Part shown: positions 1-11,461 of the stretch, piece after piece
Layout of the letters: each line of letters begins with the position of its first letter
Position numbering within the stretch: the stretch's first letter is position 1
Assembly: GCA_942486035.1 (NCBI GenBank)
Contig: CALNXK010000008.1
Span: forward strand, 1,752,501-1,816,500
Length of the DNA stretch: 64,000 nucleotides
Direction of reading: 5' to 3'
From: Porites lobata
Taxonomy: Eukaryota > Cnidaria > Anthozoa > Scleractinia > Poritidae
Notes under the pieces: model-generated
What the model saw: only the letters and a program-made list of their open reading frames with translations
Told to the model about the DNA's origin: nothing
Database searches by the model: none
Made by a program: the position numbers and the translations under genes

Positions 1-607
1 TAAGGGACAATTTTAATTGCAGCGCCGGATTGGCCCAATGGCGTGGCCTGGCTCAAACCCCGGCAAAGGTAAGGGAAAGGTGGGTGTGGAGTGTGTGATG
101 TGCAGTGAGGGGGAAGGGTCTGGAAAAATTATCTTCAGGCTCCTATAGAAAACTGTAGGAAAAAAAAAGAACAACTTGTTTTTGAACTACATGAAAAAAA
201 GTTCTCACTGCAATAAAATACACACTGACATTTCATGCAATGAACTAACAAAATAAATTATCTGATGCTCCAAAAGTTCTGTCCTACTACATGTATGGTT
301 GCAGGACATATAAATCAAAATACTTTGGATCACTTTACACTTCATGAGTAAGCTGCAATCAGCACTTACACTTACCACACTGGACAAAAACTGTTGAGAC
401 ACTAGTGCAATAGCCACTACATTAGCTTTGCCAGGGGAGGGACAAACCAATAGGAAAAGCAAAGGGAAATCACTTCATAAAGCTTAAGTGATAACATGAA
501 GGGAAAAAAGTTAAGAGTTTTGTTTATTTTGGCAGTAATATTAACCATGTCGACAGAAGTGAGCATTAATCTAAATATACTATCTGCATATTACAGACTC
601 AACTTAC

Positions 608-3600
608 CATCAAACGTTATATGTCTGAGAACACCTTGTATTATAGCACCATAAAACCTGAGTAAACCCTGCAAAAGAAATTACACTTCAGAGTTTTTAG
701 GGAAACGAGTATTCATTGTAATCTGTATTAAGTAAAGAAACCATAGGACTCTTGGTCACTGGTGTCCACTTTTAAGATTGGAGGTGTCTACTCAATAAAC
801 ATTATGTAAAAAAAAACTTGCAGAAACTCATGTCAATTGCTACAATTGGCAACAACTTTGTTGAGAAATCCCCCTCAGATGGGGTTCCTTTGGAGAACAA
901 AACAATAATTCACACCCCTCCCCTCCATTCAAAGTTGGGGTGTTTGTTCTTATCTACAGGTGACTCGCACAGAGGCAAAACTTGCAATGAGGGGGTGGGG
1001 GAAGGAAAGATATATTTTTCCCTTTTTTTAGTTGGAAACATGTCAGGGCAAAGCCAAATATGGTTAAGTGTAATTTTCCTCTGAGTGGAATGAAATAACT
1101 GGAAAATGTTTTCTTTACACACTGGCCACTGCTGAGCCTAACCCTGACTGAGCCACCCTTTCAGTTCAGTTGAAAGAGTGCAGGTCTGCTGTTAGTCTAC
1201 AGACATCCTTTAGGCTCATAACACAAATATCCTCCCCAATGTTCGTGGCGCAGGAACACGAGAATGTCGTGGGAGGCTAGTCTGCTGTTGGGTCACCTGA
1301 GGTTTCAAAACACTGGCTGGACCACAAAACAGGGACTTCAAAAATCTAACTAGATCATGACTGTGAATTAGATCATGTAACAGTTCAGATAATGATGTCA
1401 TTACACAGTGACCCAGGGTGTTCATTAGGCATTGGAGATCTGTTTACTACACAGAATTCTACGGCTAATGCTCAAAGGCCTAAGACTATTTTTTATTCAG
1501 ACATGGAGCTTCTTTTAAAATATTCTCCTGTAACGTTACACATTTCTGCTGCTACTAGAATTCTAAATGAAAATCCTGTGACAAAAAGCCATTTGCCTAC
1601 CCTCCTTCATCTTTGGCTTCCTTATCACATCATAGGGGACGTAAAAGAACAAAATCACTGCTGTTCAGAAAGAGAGGGCAAAATATATCCTGGTGTTGTA
1701 GTGTATCATTCATTAAGGGAAAGGAAATGTTATGGGTCCACAATACTTGGTGTGATGCTGCTGCATTAGAGACATTTCAGATTACCATCGAGATTAAAGA
1801 CAAAGTAAAATTCAACTGACCTTGTCATGTTGGCTGCAGAAGCCTTTTCTTTTTCTTGGTATGTTCATATCAATCTTGGCTCGTACTATTGTCATGCTTG
1901 AGGTAACCAACATAATGTGACCTAAACCTTAAAAACAACAACAATGGAAATTAGCTGAAAAAGGTTATAGTTAAGAGAATGCTTAATGACATTGTTCATA
2001 TTAATTTTAGTACACAATACCAGTCTGTCACTGTCAAAAACAACAGTACTATTCAGGACTACATCCACTCGGACGATCATACTAAACCTAGTTATGTAAT
2101 ATATGACTCCAGGGTTCAAACCTCTCACAATAATACAATCATATATATATATTGTTGTTCCAGAAAATATTCATACCCCCAGTAGATGGTATTATTATTA
2201 GTTTGGCTCCCCACCCCACCCCAGAAATTCTACTTTAACTTCATACTTTTCTTTAAAAATTTTGGCCTTAGATCTCCTCCTCCCCCTTGAAATTGTTATC
2301 AACCATCCACTAATGGGGTGGGTAGGTGTATTTTGTACCACCAAACAGCTTGAAATAACAACCATTGGTACCTTCATGAAGCAAGATGGCTCCCAGATCA
2401 GTATGCTGTGTTGGATCACATGCCATCTCTGAAACACAACATATTCATTCACCAGAGCAATAATAAAAAAAAGAATCAAGGGAACTGAAGAACAAAATAA
2501 GCTTTGACCTTCAGTTGTGAGACTGAAAAAACATGCTCATCAATTTTCTATGCTAAACACTAAAATTCATTTCCAATAAAGTTGTCTCTAGGCTAAATCT
2601 AAACTGCTTAAATCCTACAGTGTAATGTGGGGGGTTACTTGACCAATATTTGGGTATAGGTAAGCTGCTGCGGGTTTGAAACCCTGTCCCTGTTTAGGAC
2701 AAAAAAAATTCTAAAATACATACCCTGCTTAGGCATGAAAAAGTTTGTGCTGACGATAAAGTTCATTCTGAAGTTGAAACAAAATTGTCTTTTGTCTGTA
2801 AAGAATGATTAGGGCTATGAGGTATAGGAAATTCTGAACCTGATTAGAATGTCTAAAATGTTTGTTAAAACAATTGTCATGTTCATGTTAATTTATGTTT
2901 GTGCGGTTTCATGTACAAGTACTTAATTATATTTATATTTCTTGCGGATTTTAAAAGATTTCTAGATATCAGTTTCAGTTAAGTAGATTCTGTTAGGTGT
3001 TCCAGTATAAGCATCAAAAGAATTTATTGGAAAATATCAGAGCAAATCTCATAATCCAGAATTTTCCTAGCCCGATCGCATATTGGTCGGGATTAGGGAT
3101 TTTCGAGCAAAATCAGCAGAAAACTGACAAGATAGGGATGGTTAGACAGTCTGTATTCAAGGAAGAGTTACGTTGTAGCACTTGAAGCACGAGTTTTATA
3201 TACCTGCCAACTTTTTCTGAGATATAAGCGTGAGAGTTTTATCAAGGGAGTGCTGGGATTTTTGAAGACGACATGATCATTTCCGAAGATTCTCGAAGAA
3301 GTCCGAAGTCTTCCGAAAAAGTCCGAAGTTTTCCGAAGACGTCCGAAGTCTGCCGAAGTCTGCCGAAGGCGAGCTCACTCCCAGTGCTTTTCACTTCAAA
3401 AAGGAAGGTACATGGGTCTGAGTTAACATATGTTTGGAAATTGTGTCAAGCAAGACGGTAACAACATTTTTCAATCAGGCATGAGAAATTGGCCCGCAAG
3501 CGTGAGCCGGCGTGAGATCAAAGTTTTCAACCCGCAGGCGTGAGACTCACGCCTAAGGCGTGAGAGTTGGAAGGTATAGTTTTACACCAACTTTTGTGGT

Positions 3601-6600
3601 AGAGTACTCACCTACTCTTTCAAGGGCTATCAAATGCCAGTATTCTTTGAGAAGTGTGAATTTTCTGTTTAATTCCAAGTCTATGGTATGGTAGGCGCCC
3701 ATCTATTGAACAAAGGAAGAAGTTTGATCGGGTTATCAGGTGTGTGATTGCAAATATCAATAATTTTACTTACTGAAAAAACAACTAATTGTGATCTCCA
3801 CACCAAAGTGTACACCAACCAGCTGAAAACAAGTGGTGTCCATTAAAACATGTAAAAACAGCTCACAGCATTAGCAATCACTTATTCTAACTGGAAATGT
3901 AATTTCTAAGGGATTAAATTACAGTGACTAAATCAAATTCTAAGATAACGAAAACACAAAATCATCATCAGTAATATTGTGGAAGTAGCACCAGCGAGAA
4001 ATTTTAAACCATCATCAGAATTTTCCATCGAGTTCCTATGCCTTGACAATGATGGTCATATTTTTGGAATATTAGGTGGCATGTAGTTTCAATATCTCTT
4101 CGATAAACCTGCTAGATGTCTATGATTCATTAGATAATTTTATTTTCTTTACCTTGACATACTGGTTTTCCTCTACATTACGTCCTTTGATCCTTAACAT
4201 GCACGCCTGAGTATCAAACTCAATGCCCTCCACTGCTATGGCCAATGATTTTCTAACCTTGTTGCTACTCACTGATCCTGTAGCAGACTCAGTTTGGACA
4301 CGTCTGACAGAAAATAAATATAAGCAAACATTTTATGCGGAATTTCTTACACACCCTACCTAACACTACTCTACCTGGTCCTTGAGATCCCTTGGAGGTA
4401 CTCTCCTAGATAAGTTATACATTACAGGTTAAGGAAGTCTTGCATAAGATCATGGATCTTTTCCTTCAATAAGGGCTTGTCAGAACATTTTTCTTGCTTG
4501 GTGTAGAATAAAGCAATTTTAAAAATGTCTCCCTCTCTCAATAGCTTGATGGAAATAAGTCACATGCACCGGCATGTTGAGAGCTGATATGACATGAAAC
4601 ATGAGCCACAGAAATTGTGGTTGGTGTAAACTATTTTTCTAATTTATGCAAAATTATTCCCATAAACGACTAGCAATGGTGAATCACAGATGCCCCCTCT
4701 CCGATTTTTTTTCTGTACACAGGCTAAATTTCTTCCTGGAATAAGGGCCTTGAACCACATACAAAAAATGATAATATCATGAGTACAATGGGGATTAATT
4801 CTTCATTGTTTACCCTAATACAAAAAGACGATCAAGCTGCCACATGATTGTACCTAATAGTTGTTGATTTAAGCCGATCCCCCACAGCTATCAGGTTATA
4901 AGCATGCCACATATCTTCAGCCTCCTCCGGCGCAAGTACCACAGACCTAGAAAAATTGAAAATTTAACATTACAACATGAAGTAAATTAGTACTTGGAGG
5001 TACAGGTGATATTTTTTCTGTTATCTCTCGCATTTAATGTCAGTTGATATCCTGCAATTGTCTCCCACTCTGAGTTCTTCTTCTTCTTCTTTTTACTCAG
5101 ACAGCGAGAAATATTTGAAAGGAATGGTCCATCTGTCCGTCCATCTGTGGACCAGATCATAAAGTATCCAGTCTGTCTGTCTGTCTGTGAGGCTAGTCCA
5201 TAGTTAAGTATCCAGTCCATCCATCCATCCGTGAGGCCAGTCCATAAAGTATTCAGTCAGTCCTTCGACAACCCTCCAAGTTAAAGTTTTTTCTTGGTCG
5301 CCCTTTGGTGACCAATTCTTTTAATTTAGAGAGACTTTTTTACAAATCAAGTCGCCAGCTTCAAAATTTTACGCAACATGGTGACTAAAGTGGTCGCAAC
5401 TTGGAGGGTTGTTCCATTTGTGGGCCAGTCCATAAAGTACATGTATCCAGTCTGTTTGTCCATCTGTAAACCAGTCCATAAAGTCTCCAGTTTGTCTTTC
5501 CCTCTGTGAGGCCAGTCTATGAAGTATCCTTTTCGTATTTCCCTCCATAGGGCCAGTCCATAGAGTATTTAGTCTGTCTGTTCTTAATCCAGTTCATAAA
5601 GTATCCAGTCTGTATGTCCATCCATGAGGCCAGTCATTAAAGTATCTGGTCCATCCATCCATCAGTGGGCCAGTCCATAAAGTGGTATATGGATAATTAT
5701 TATGCTTTGACATGTTTCCTCTCTCTTGAAAATATCACTGGAGACCTCTGCCATGTTGCCAAGTGGTGCTACTCAAATCAACTGCTGATTAATCCCAGCA
5801 AAACCAAAATCATTGTGTTTGGAACCAGGCAGCTTTTTACATTTCTTTCTAAAATAATATGCATCTGGGTTATCACTTTTTAAGCACCTCTTTGAAGGCG
5901 GCTAAGTTTTGCTCATTGGGCTGCCTATTCCATAGTTGAGCTGACTGGTTTTATTACAAAGTCTGAGGTAACTTTGGGGAGGATAAAACATTTTTTTTCT
6001 GAGATCATATTTGCAGTTATACTTTTGGAAAAGTTCTTGTATACCTATTGGTGCAGAGAGGGGTTAACCAGTCTTCTTTATGTACAATTTTTGCGGCAGG
6101 GACATGAATTTTCTCAAGTTCTGTAAAGAGCATAGTACAGCAAGATCCCCATACAGCTTTGCAGAGGGGGGGCAAGCTAATTTTTGTGATGCCGTGATCG
6201 ACCATTTTTGGTGTTCGTGAATCGTGATGTACTGAAAAACCGTTCTGTGAATCGGGATTGAAGTGCACTCTGTGAAACCTGAACTGTCAAAATCCTTGAT
6301 TATTTACACATACGTTGAAGATCAATGTACCAGGGTTTGCAAATTTTATTGATGAGTAAAGTCAGTGTGACTTCTGCTTAACAAATTTTGGAGTCATTTT
6401 GGAATATTTGGATTCAAGTATCAGACTTTCCAGCGCGTGGTCCTGGCATGTATAAACTATTGTGAGGGAAACACGAAGTAACTGTGGCGGTTCGCTTACC
6501 TGGAAAGCTCAAATCCATGATGGCGGTCATCGAGTAAACTTTAATCGTAATTTATCCTCTTCCTGTTTTGTCATGCAGTATAATTCTTTAATTTCGTTGA

Positions 6601-7681
6601 TTTGATTAAGGTTTTGAACAATTTTGGCGTAAAATTTGCCAAATTTGGCGTATTTGTGAACCCTGGCATATTGAAGAAAATAAATCGTTTAAGGCCAAAC
6701 AGCCTTCACTAGCATCTGGTGGCTAGATTTAACTTTCCTTTCAAGGCTTTTGATGTAACTTCACACTTCAGTGTGCTCAGACTCCGGGGGAGGTACTCCC
6801 ATACAGTACCTATACGGGTATGTGCCGCCCAACGGGGTCGTGATTTTGAAGCTCCTGATTTAGAACGGGGTATCCACTTCAGAGGTGTTTTCTAGAACAG
6901 GGTATAATATTTCGAATGCACGAAAGCTCCAGTTTTGTAAGTAGCCATTTGAAATTATTCAAGGACAGATTGCTTTTAAAAATACGGTTCAATGCGTTAA
7001 CAAGCAAACTGTTGTACTCTTGTTGCACCCTAGACCGGAGTATAAAAAAACGGGCCCATTTCTAGAACGGGGTATCAGTTCTAGGGCGAATTGTAGAACG
7101 GGGTATAAAAAATTGGCCCATTTCTAGAACGGGGTATCAATTTTAGCGGAAATTTTTTTTAGAACGGGGTGTCAATTTGGGGTCCCAGGTGGCACATACC
7201 CACCCAAAAAATACCCAAGTTTGCGAAATTGTTCAGACCCACCAACAGCTGGCTTCTCCGGCAAATTTATAGCCACGCAGTGTTTTTCATGAGGTTCGTA
7301 AAACTCCAGTTACCATTAATATAATCGACAATATTATCTTAAATATGTTTTCTTACATATAATCGAAGCACTCTGTTTTACAAAATGGGATTACCGTAAC
7401 GTTTTTGACATTTTGTACGACCTCTACTTTTGAGAAGCGTGAAAACGCAAATATTGGTTTCGTGACTCATGAAACGCGAAATTGTTCTTCGTGAACTCGT
7501 GATGAGAACCCCTCTTGCCCCTCCTCTATGCCACAAGTAACAGATGGTAAGATGACGTCCTTTAATTAAATTTAGGGTATGCTTATGTATTTGCTGTACA
7601 TATATTCATTGTGTTGCAAAAAAAGTCATTTATCACTTACCCAGAACTGTCCTTTTCAAAATTTTTCGCAACCAACTTCAT
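608..7681 (-). CDS. PELO: Pelota (Dom34-family ribosome-rescue factor), 5' seven exons, partial
   Basis: Pelota pairs with HBS1 to recognise stalled, empty-A-site ribosomes in no-go and non-stop mRNA decay. Coding exons read on the minus strand are 7641-7681, 4854-4946, 4153-4303, 3612-3702, 2372-2428, 1821-1927 and 608-668; all have AG/GT borders and consistent phases (601 nt, about 200 residues). The translation begins MKLVAKNFEKDSSG, then has PEEAEDMWHAYNL, GDRLKSTTIRRVQTES, MGAYHTIDLELNRKFTL, ACDPTQHTDLGAILLHEG, NIPRKRKGFCSQHD and LRFYGAIIQGVLRHITFD, collinear with animal Pelota. These are the N-terminal domain and the start of the central eRF1-like domain. The family is about 385 residues long, so roughly the C-terminal half must lie left of position 1; no further exon was found in 1-600. 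The first intron (4947-7640) is large and full of repeats. Product identity is very secure; exact splice sites are inferred by eye. Confidence 0.95.
3199..3578. mobile_element. ~380-bp inverted-repeat element in Pelota intron 4
   Basis: The ends are imperfect inverted repeats: TATACCTGCCAACTTTTTC on the left, and GAGAGTTGGAAGGTATA on the right. Inside lies a short tandem array of about 11-bp units based on GTCCGAAGT (about 3282-3370), followed by repeated GGCGTGAG motifs. The structure fits a non-autonomous DNA transposon. A related left end (ACCTGCCAACCTTTTTAGAG) occurs near 36841. The superfamily is unknown. Confidence 0.5.
5110..5685. repeat. ~55-bp minisatellite (GTCCATAAAGTATCCAGTCTG type) in Pelota intron 1
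   Basis: About eight diverged tandem units carry the core GGCCAGTCCATAAAGTATCC followed by variable (GTCT)n or (CCAT)n stretches. The array is interrupted at 5269-5411 by a short inverted-repeat transposon and resumes on the far side, so the array is older than the insertion. Confidence 0.75.
5269..5411. mobile_element. CAACCCTCC-family MITE, copy A
   Basis: A 143-bp imperfect palindrome with ends CAACCCTCCAAGTT and AACTTGGAGGGTTG. The interior includes TTGGTGACCAA-like and AAGTCGCCAG blocks shared with copies at 46728-46874, 50698-52071 and 53279-53423. It sits inside the 55-bp minisatellite. A non-autonomous DNA transposon; the superfamily is not assigned. Confidence 0.75.
5680..5850 (+). 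pseudogene. Reverse-transcriptase fragment of a non-LTR retrotransposon
   Basis: The plus-strand translation contains CHVAKWCYSNQLLINPSK followed by TKIIVFGTRQ. This is the region just after the YADD motif in LINE reverse transcriptases (the pattern W...N.L..N..KT....F). Only about 55 residues remain, so it is a dead fragment. It abuts the end of the 55-bp minisatellite. Confidence 0.65.
6163..7533. mobile_element. ~1.37-kb inverted-repeat element in Pelota intron 1
   Basis: The left end has AGAGGGGGGGCAAG, the right end CTTGCCCCTCCTCT, an inverted pair. Subterminal blocks rich in GTGAATCGTGAT-like words lie next to each end (about 6180-6280 and 7440-7510). No transposase frame was found, so it is non-autonomous. 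It encloses another repeat at 6784-7215. The boundaries rest on the inverted ends only. Confidence 0.5.
6784..7215. repeat. Repeat block with reiterated TCTAGAACGGGGTATCA units
   Basis: The core TAGAACGGGGTATC, or close variants, occurs about seven times in 400 bp with irregular spacing, bounded by GGGGGAGGTACTCCCATA on the left and GGCACATACCCACCC on the right. No coding capacity. Probably a separate non-autonomous element nested in the larger one. Confidence 0.55.
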
Positions 7682-7922
7682 TTTCAGAGCATGCTTCAAC
7701 GAACAACAGCTTGTAAAAGTTTTAAAACTCCACGATGTGGTTCATTTTCCGCCATCTTGTTTTTGGTAGAGACTTGAACTACGACGTATGTATGTGAACA
7801 CGAAGTGTGAACAACTCGGTCCCAGCTTTCCCAAGCCCAGGCCTGGGTACGAGGTGTATAATTCCCGCGTAAAGTTACATCAGCCTCGTCCCCAAGCTGC
7901 GTTCCAGAAGACGAACAAAACG
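7682..7922. promoter_or_regulatory. Divergent promoter region of Pelota, with YY1-type motif
   Basis: This 241-bp gap lies between the Pelota ATG (minus) and an ATG on the plus strand at 7923. It carries CAAGATGGCGG on the minus strand at 7749-7759, a perfect core for YY1, a factor known to sit close to start sites of housekeeping genes. No TATA box is apparent. The motif is seen directly; promoter function is inferred from position. Confidence 0.5.
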
Positions 7923-8665
7923 ATGGCTTCGAATTCCAGGTACGATTCCTTTTTCTTTTCCTTCTTAATAGGTTATCGATGTATGATAATAACAAGTAGC
8001 CGACTAATATTTGTCTAAGTAGTATTCTTCAGCAAAGAAAGTTTTAGATGCGGTGGGACATTGCTCAGGGACATTGTCTTATACGTTGTTTGTACAGCGC
8101 GCGCGAATATTGGTACATAAACATGCGATTTGAAATGAAATGAACTAAACCCTGGAATACCGGAAATAACTTATTCGCCGTATTTGTGATGTGGAAGGAA
8201 ACTAAGTCCTGTGAATGAGAAACGACGTGAATTATGTGGGAATGTATCATAAGATCGTGTCGATAAAACGGTGAAAATGCACATAAGCCGCCATTTAAGT
8301 GTACATACCTCATAAAGAGATGCAGCCTCTGTGGTTTTTTCTTACCGTTTCCTGCCCTAAAAAGGTTATTTTAGCAAGTTTTGATGTTTTATCGATCTTA
8401 CGATATGCTATTAAATGTACCTTCGAGGATCGAGGCTGTTGTGTGTCTCGGGTCCTGTGGTCAAATTTCGATTAGTGATAGGTTTGTTACTCACTTCAGA
8501 GGAACAAACTAATATTTTGTCTTTTTATTTTAATTTTTTGCTAGAACTCAGGTTGCAAAAGAGGAATGTGTGATAGCAAATATAAATGCTAGTATAGTAG
8601 CTTTCAACCAAAAAACAGCATTTCGAATATACCTCCTACTGGCTGCCATTTTGTATCAGTGTTAA
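7923..8665 (+). CDS. Possible two-exon small protein, divergent from Pelota
   Basis: Not recognised. An ATG in a fair context (aaaacgATGG) opens a 17-nt coding exon, 7923-7939, ending AG|GTACGA. A good acceptor with a T-rich tract (ttttttgctag) precedes 8545. Joining 7923-7939 to 8545-8665 gives an open frame of 45 residues ending in TAA: it starts MASNSRTQVAKEECVIANIN and ends in a hydrophobic stretch AFRIYLLLAAILYQC, which could be a membrane tail. The head-to-head position opposite Pelota favours a real transcript. Against it: no family is recognised, and exon 2 could instead splice onward (for example at a GTATCA just before the stop) into a longer gene. Treat as a hypothesis. Confidence 0.3.
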
Positions 8666-9330
8666 AAGCTTTGGAGTTCTTTTTGACCTAGGATATTATT
8701 ACCTTAGTATTCTTACCTGTAATTTCTAGACAAATTTTTATTTTATTTATTTATTTAGTCACTCACAAAACCTTATACAACATGAACAAAGCTTGAAGCT
8801 TATATTAATAGGCTTCCTTCAACTACCTAATGAACTAAATTCATGGCTGAGTGCAGAGTGAGCAAGATCAGAAAATTAAGCAACAGATTGGCTATCAGTG
8901 AGATAATTCTTTAAATTTTTATTTAAAAACAAATATAGAAGGAGAGCTAATTAGTGAAATAGGCAACGAATTCCAGATTTTAGGTCCTTGGTAAAGGATA
9001 CTGAATTGCTTTAAATTTGTTCTACAAAAATGAGGTCTATACTGAGAGGCTAGTCGAGTTTCGTATTGATGGACTTGATTACTACTTAGAACAAGTCACG
9101 AAAGCTACTAGGCAAAAGATTATGGTGATAAGAATACATAAAAGTAGCGACAGAATATGTCATGGACTTTAAGCTGGCTAAATAAAGGGGCTTATTTGCT
9201 AGATAGTGAGCTTTTGTTATGAACCGCACTAGACGCTTTTGCAAAAGGTAAATGCAGTTTAGGTTGGAACGGTAGGTGAAGGACCAGGCGACATTACAGT
9301 ATGTTAAGAAGGGATATACAAGGGAGTAAT

Positions 9331-10291
9331 GGGCGATTCCAGAAAATATCCATACCATACCACGGACGGCTTTTAGGATTTCCGAAGGGGAGGGGGGGTT
9401 CACGATTATGGAATTCTGAGGGCATGGGGGGGTATTTACGATTGGAAATCCGAAGGCATAGCGGAATTCCACAGGTGGGATTTCTGGAGTAGAAAGTGTC
9501 GAGTGAGTTCCTTGAAAACGCTATTGTTGTGGACTTTTGTAGTTCGTAAATAAACCACGAACGTATGACCGCGGAAGCAGAAGACAAGCATCGATAGATC
9601 AGACACATGTTTATGCTCATAACTTATAGAAGTGAACAGTAAAACGTGGGTTTCACATTAACCTTGATGAATTTCTTGTCACATGAAAAAAAAACGGAAT
9701 ATGTATCTTACTGCTTGCAAGTTTCTTGTTACTCCCGTCCGATGAACAGTAAAAAAACTCGCACCAGTCCCTGACTTCCAAGGAACGCCTGTCAGATTAG
9801 AACACTTTTCGTGCACACTACATGACGTATAAAAGGACGCCGCACGCCTCGACGGTCTATTTGACCACCGAAAGATTTTAACAGTCTGAATTCGACCTAT
9901 TTTGCTTTGTAAACGTCAAAACAGCACAAGAAAACAAAGAGGAGTAAAATTGCCGTTAGTGGTGTTTATTTTTATTGCCAAATTCGGACCTAAAAAGGAG
10001 TTTGCACAGCCTGTCTACTAGCGGTAGGTTAGAGTCTGAAGCTTGTCGCCTGGCGCCCGCTAGATCACAGCCTTGAGGAGGCATAAATTCATGTTCGTTT
10101 GTTCATATAGGCGTTGCTAAGTTGAAAATGTACTTCCAAAAAAACGGAAATTCTGAAGGGGAGGGGGGGTTCACGATTATGGAATTCTGAGGGCATGGGG
10201 GGGTAACGCATTTTGGAATTTCCGAAGGCAAGGGGGGGATAAAACATGGAAGCCGTCCGTGGTTGGGTATGGATATTTTCTGGAATTGCCC
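9331..10291. mobile_element. 961-bp inverted-repeat element inserted in the LINE, with promoter-like cargo
   Basis: The ends GGGCGATTCCAGAAAATATC and GATATTTTCTGGAATTGCCC form a terminal inverted repeat, flanked by AAT on both sides (9328-9330 and 10292-10294). Removing the element restores the LINE reading frame (LMTLY joined to YSLVYPF), so the borders are firm. Both ends carry related blocks with GGGGAGGGGGGGTTCACGAT. The middle (about 9490-10130) is unlike the ends, has no transposase, and includes ACGTATAAAAGGACGCCGCA (TATA-like, about 9824-9843). A partial copy of the right end is at 46160-46262. Confidence 0.8.
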
Positions 10292-11297
10292 AATACAAGG
10301 TCATCAAAGTTTGGAATGATAGGTAAAAGTGGGCTTTCGCAATAGTTCCCACACTTTTCGAGATTTTTTATGAGACAAAATCAATATGTGGTTTCCAAGA
10401 GAGATGCTGATCAATGAGAACACCAAAAAATTTTGTCTCCATGACTTGCTTGATCACAGTATTTTCCAGAGTAAGAGGGACATTAACATTGACTTTCTTT
10501 TGCCTTGGATGAAAACTCATAAAATTTGTTTTAGTCAAATTTAGAGATAACTTATTCACTTTAAGCCAAATAATTATTTTTGCAAGTTCATTGTTAACAA
10601 TAGAAACAAGGTGGTTGGCATCTTTATGGGAACAAAAGATACTTGTGTCATCAGCAAACAGTAAAGATTGAGTGAGACTAGAGACATTGGGAAGATCATA
10701 AAGTAAATAATAAACAAAAGAGGTCCAAGAATTGAGCCCTGCGGGACGCCGCATAAAATTTTCCACGGATAAGATCGATGGGACCCAAACTGGATGAATT
10801 GAGTCCGATCCTCAAGATTCTTTTGATCTACGCCAAAACAGTATCCTGAATACCATAGTGTTGCAGTTTTTACACAATATTTCATGATTAATAGTATCAA
10901 ACACCTTGGAAAGGTCTAAGAAGATGCCTAAAGTTGTTTCATTTCTGTCGATAGCTGAAGATATGTTGTTGATCAAGTCAATTAAAGCTAATGCAGTCGA
11001 ACGATTATTATGGAATCCAAATTGTTTCGAGTATAAAATATTATGCAAATTTAAGAAATTAATCAGTCGGTTGTACATGACTTTTTCAAAGAGTTTAGAA
11101 ATGGCTGGAAGAATTGATATTGGCCTGTAGTTACTAAAAAGTGTTGGGTCATCTGCCTTAAAAACTGGAATCACTTTGGCTATTTTGAGAGATTCAGGAA
11201 ACACACCAGTAGACAACAAAATGTTTATAATGGTTACAAGAGGCTGCGCAATATTTTGGAAAGACTGATGAATTATCTTCATGGATATATTATCATG

Positions 11298-11461
11298 CAA
11301 GGCTGTGCTCTAAGGAAAATATAAGGGAGCCCAGTGCTCTGAAACTGTATAATCTAGGGTGCCCAGCATATGATTTGTGTGAAAAATCTGAGATTTTCTA
11401 GTCGCCTGAGGGCAAAAGTTAGGCGCCAGGGGCCACTGGGCTCTGCTAGAGCACAGCCCTG
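11298..11461. mobile_element. 164-bp MITE inside the LINE, hAT-like
   Basis: The ends CAAGGCTGTGCTCTA and TAGAGCACAGCCCTG are inverted repeats. The direct repeat ATCATG flanks it at 11292-11297 and 11462-11467. Excision restores the LINE protein (KAPGHD joined to NISMKI). Ends beginning CAAGG or CAGGG resemble hAT elements, but the duplicated site counts as 6 bp rather than the usual 8, so the class is tentative. Confidence 0.7.

Noticed and set aside
205..462. Minus-strand frame containing CPSPGKANVV as the next Pelota exon
   Set aside because: A faint resemblance to the ASPGF segment of Pelota does not continue in either direction and the splice phase was not supported.
1392..1769. 125-residue plus-strand frame inside Pelota intron 6
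   Set aside because: No similarity, no splice support, and it lies within an intron of a confirmed gene on the other strand.
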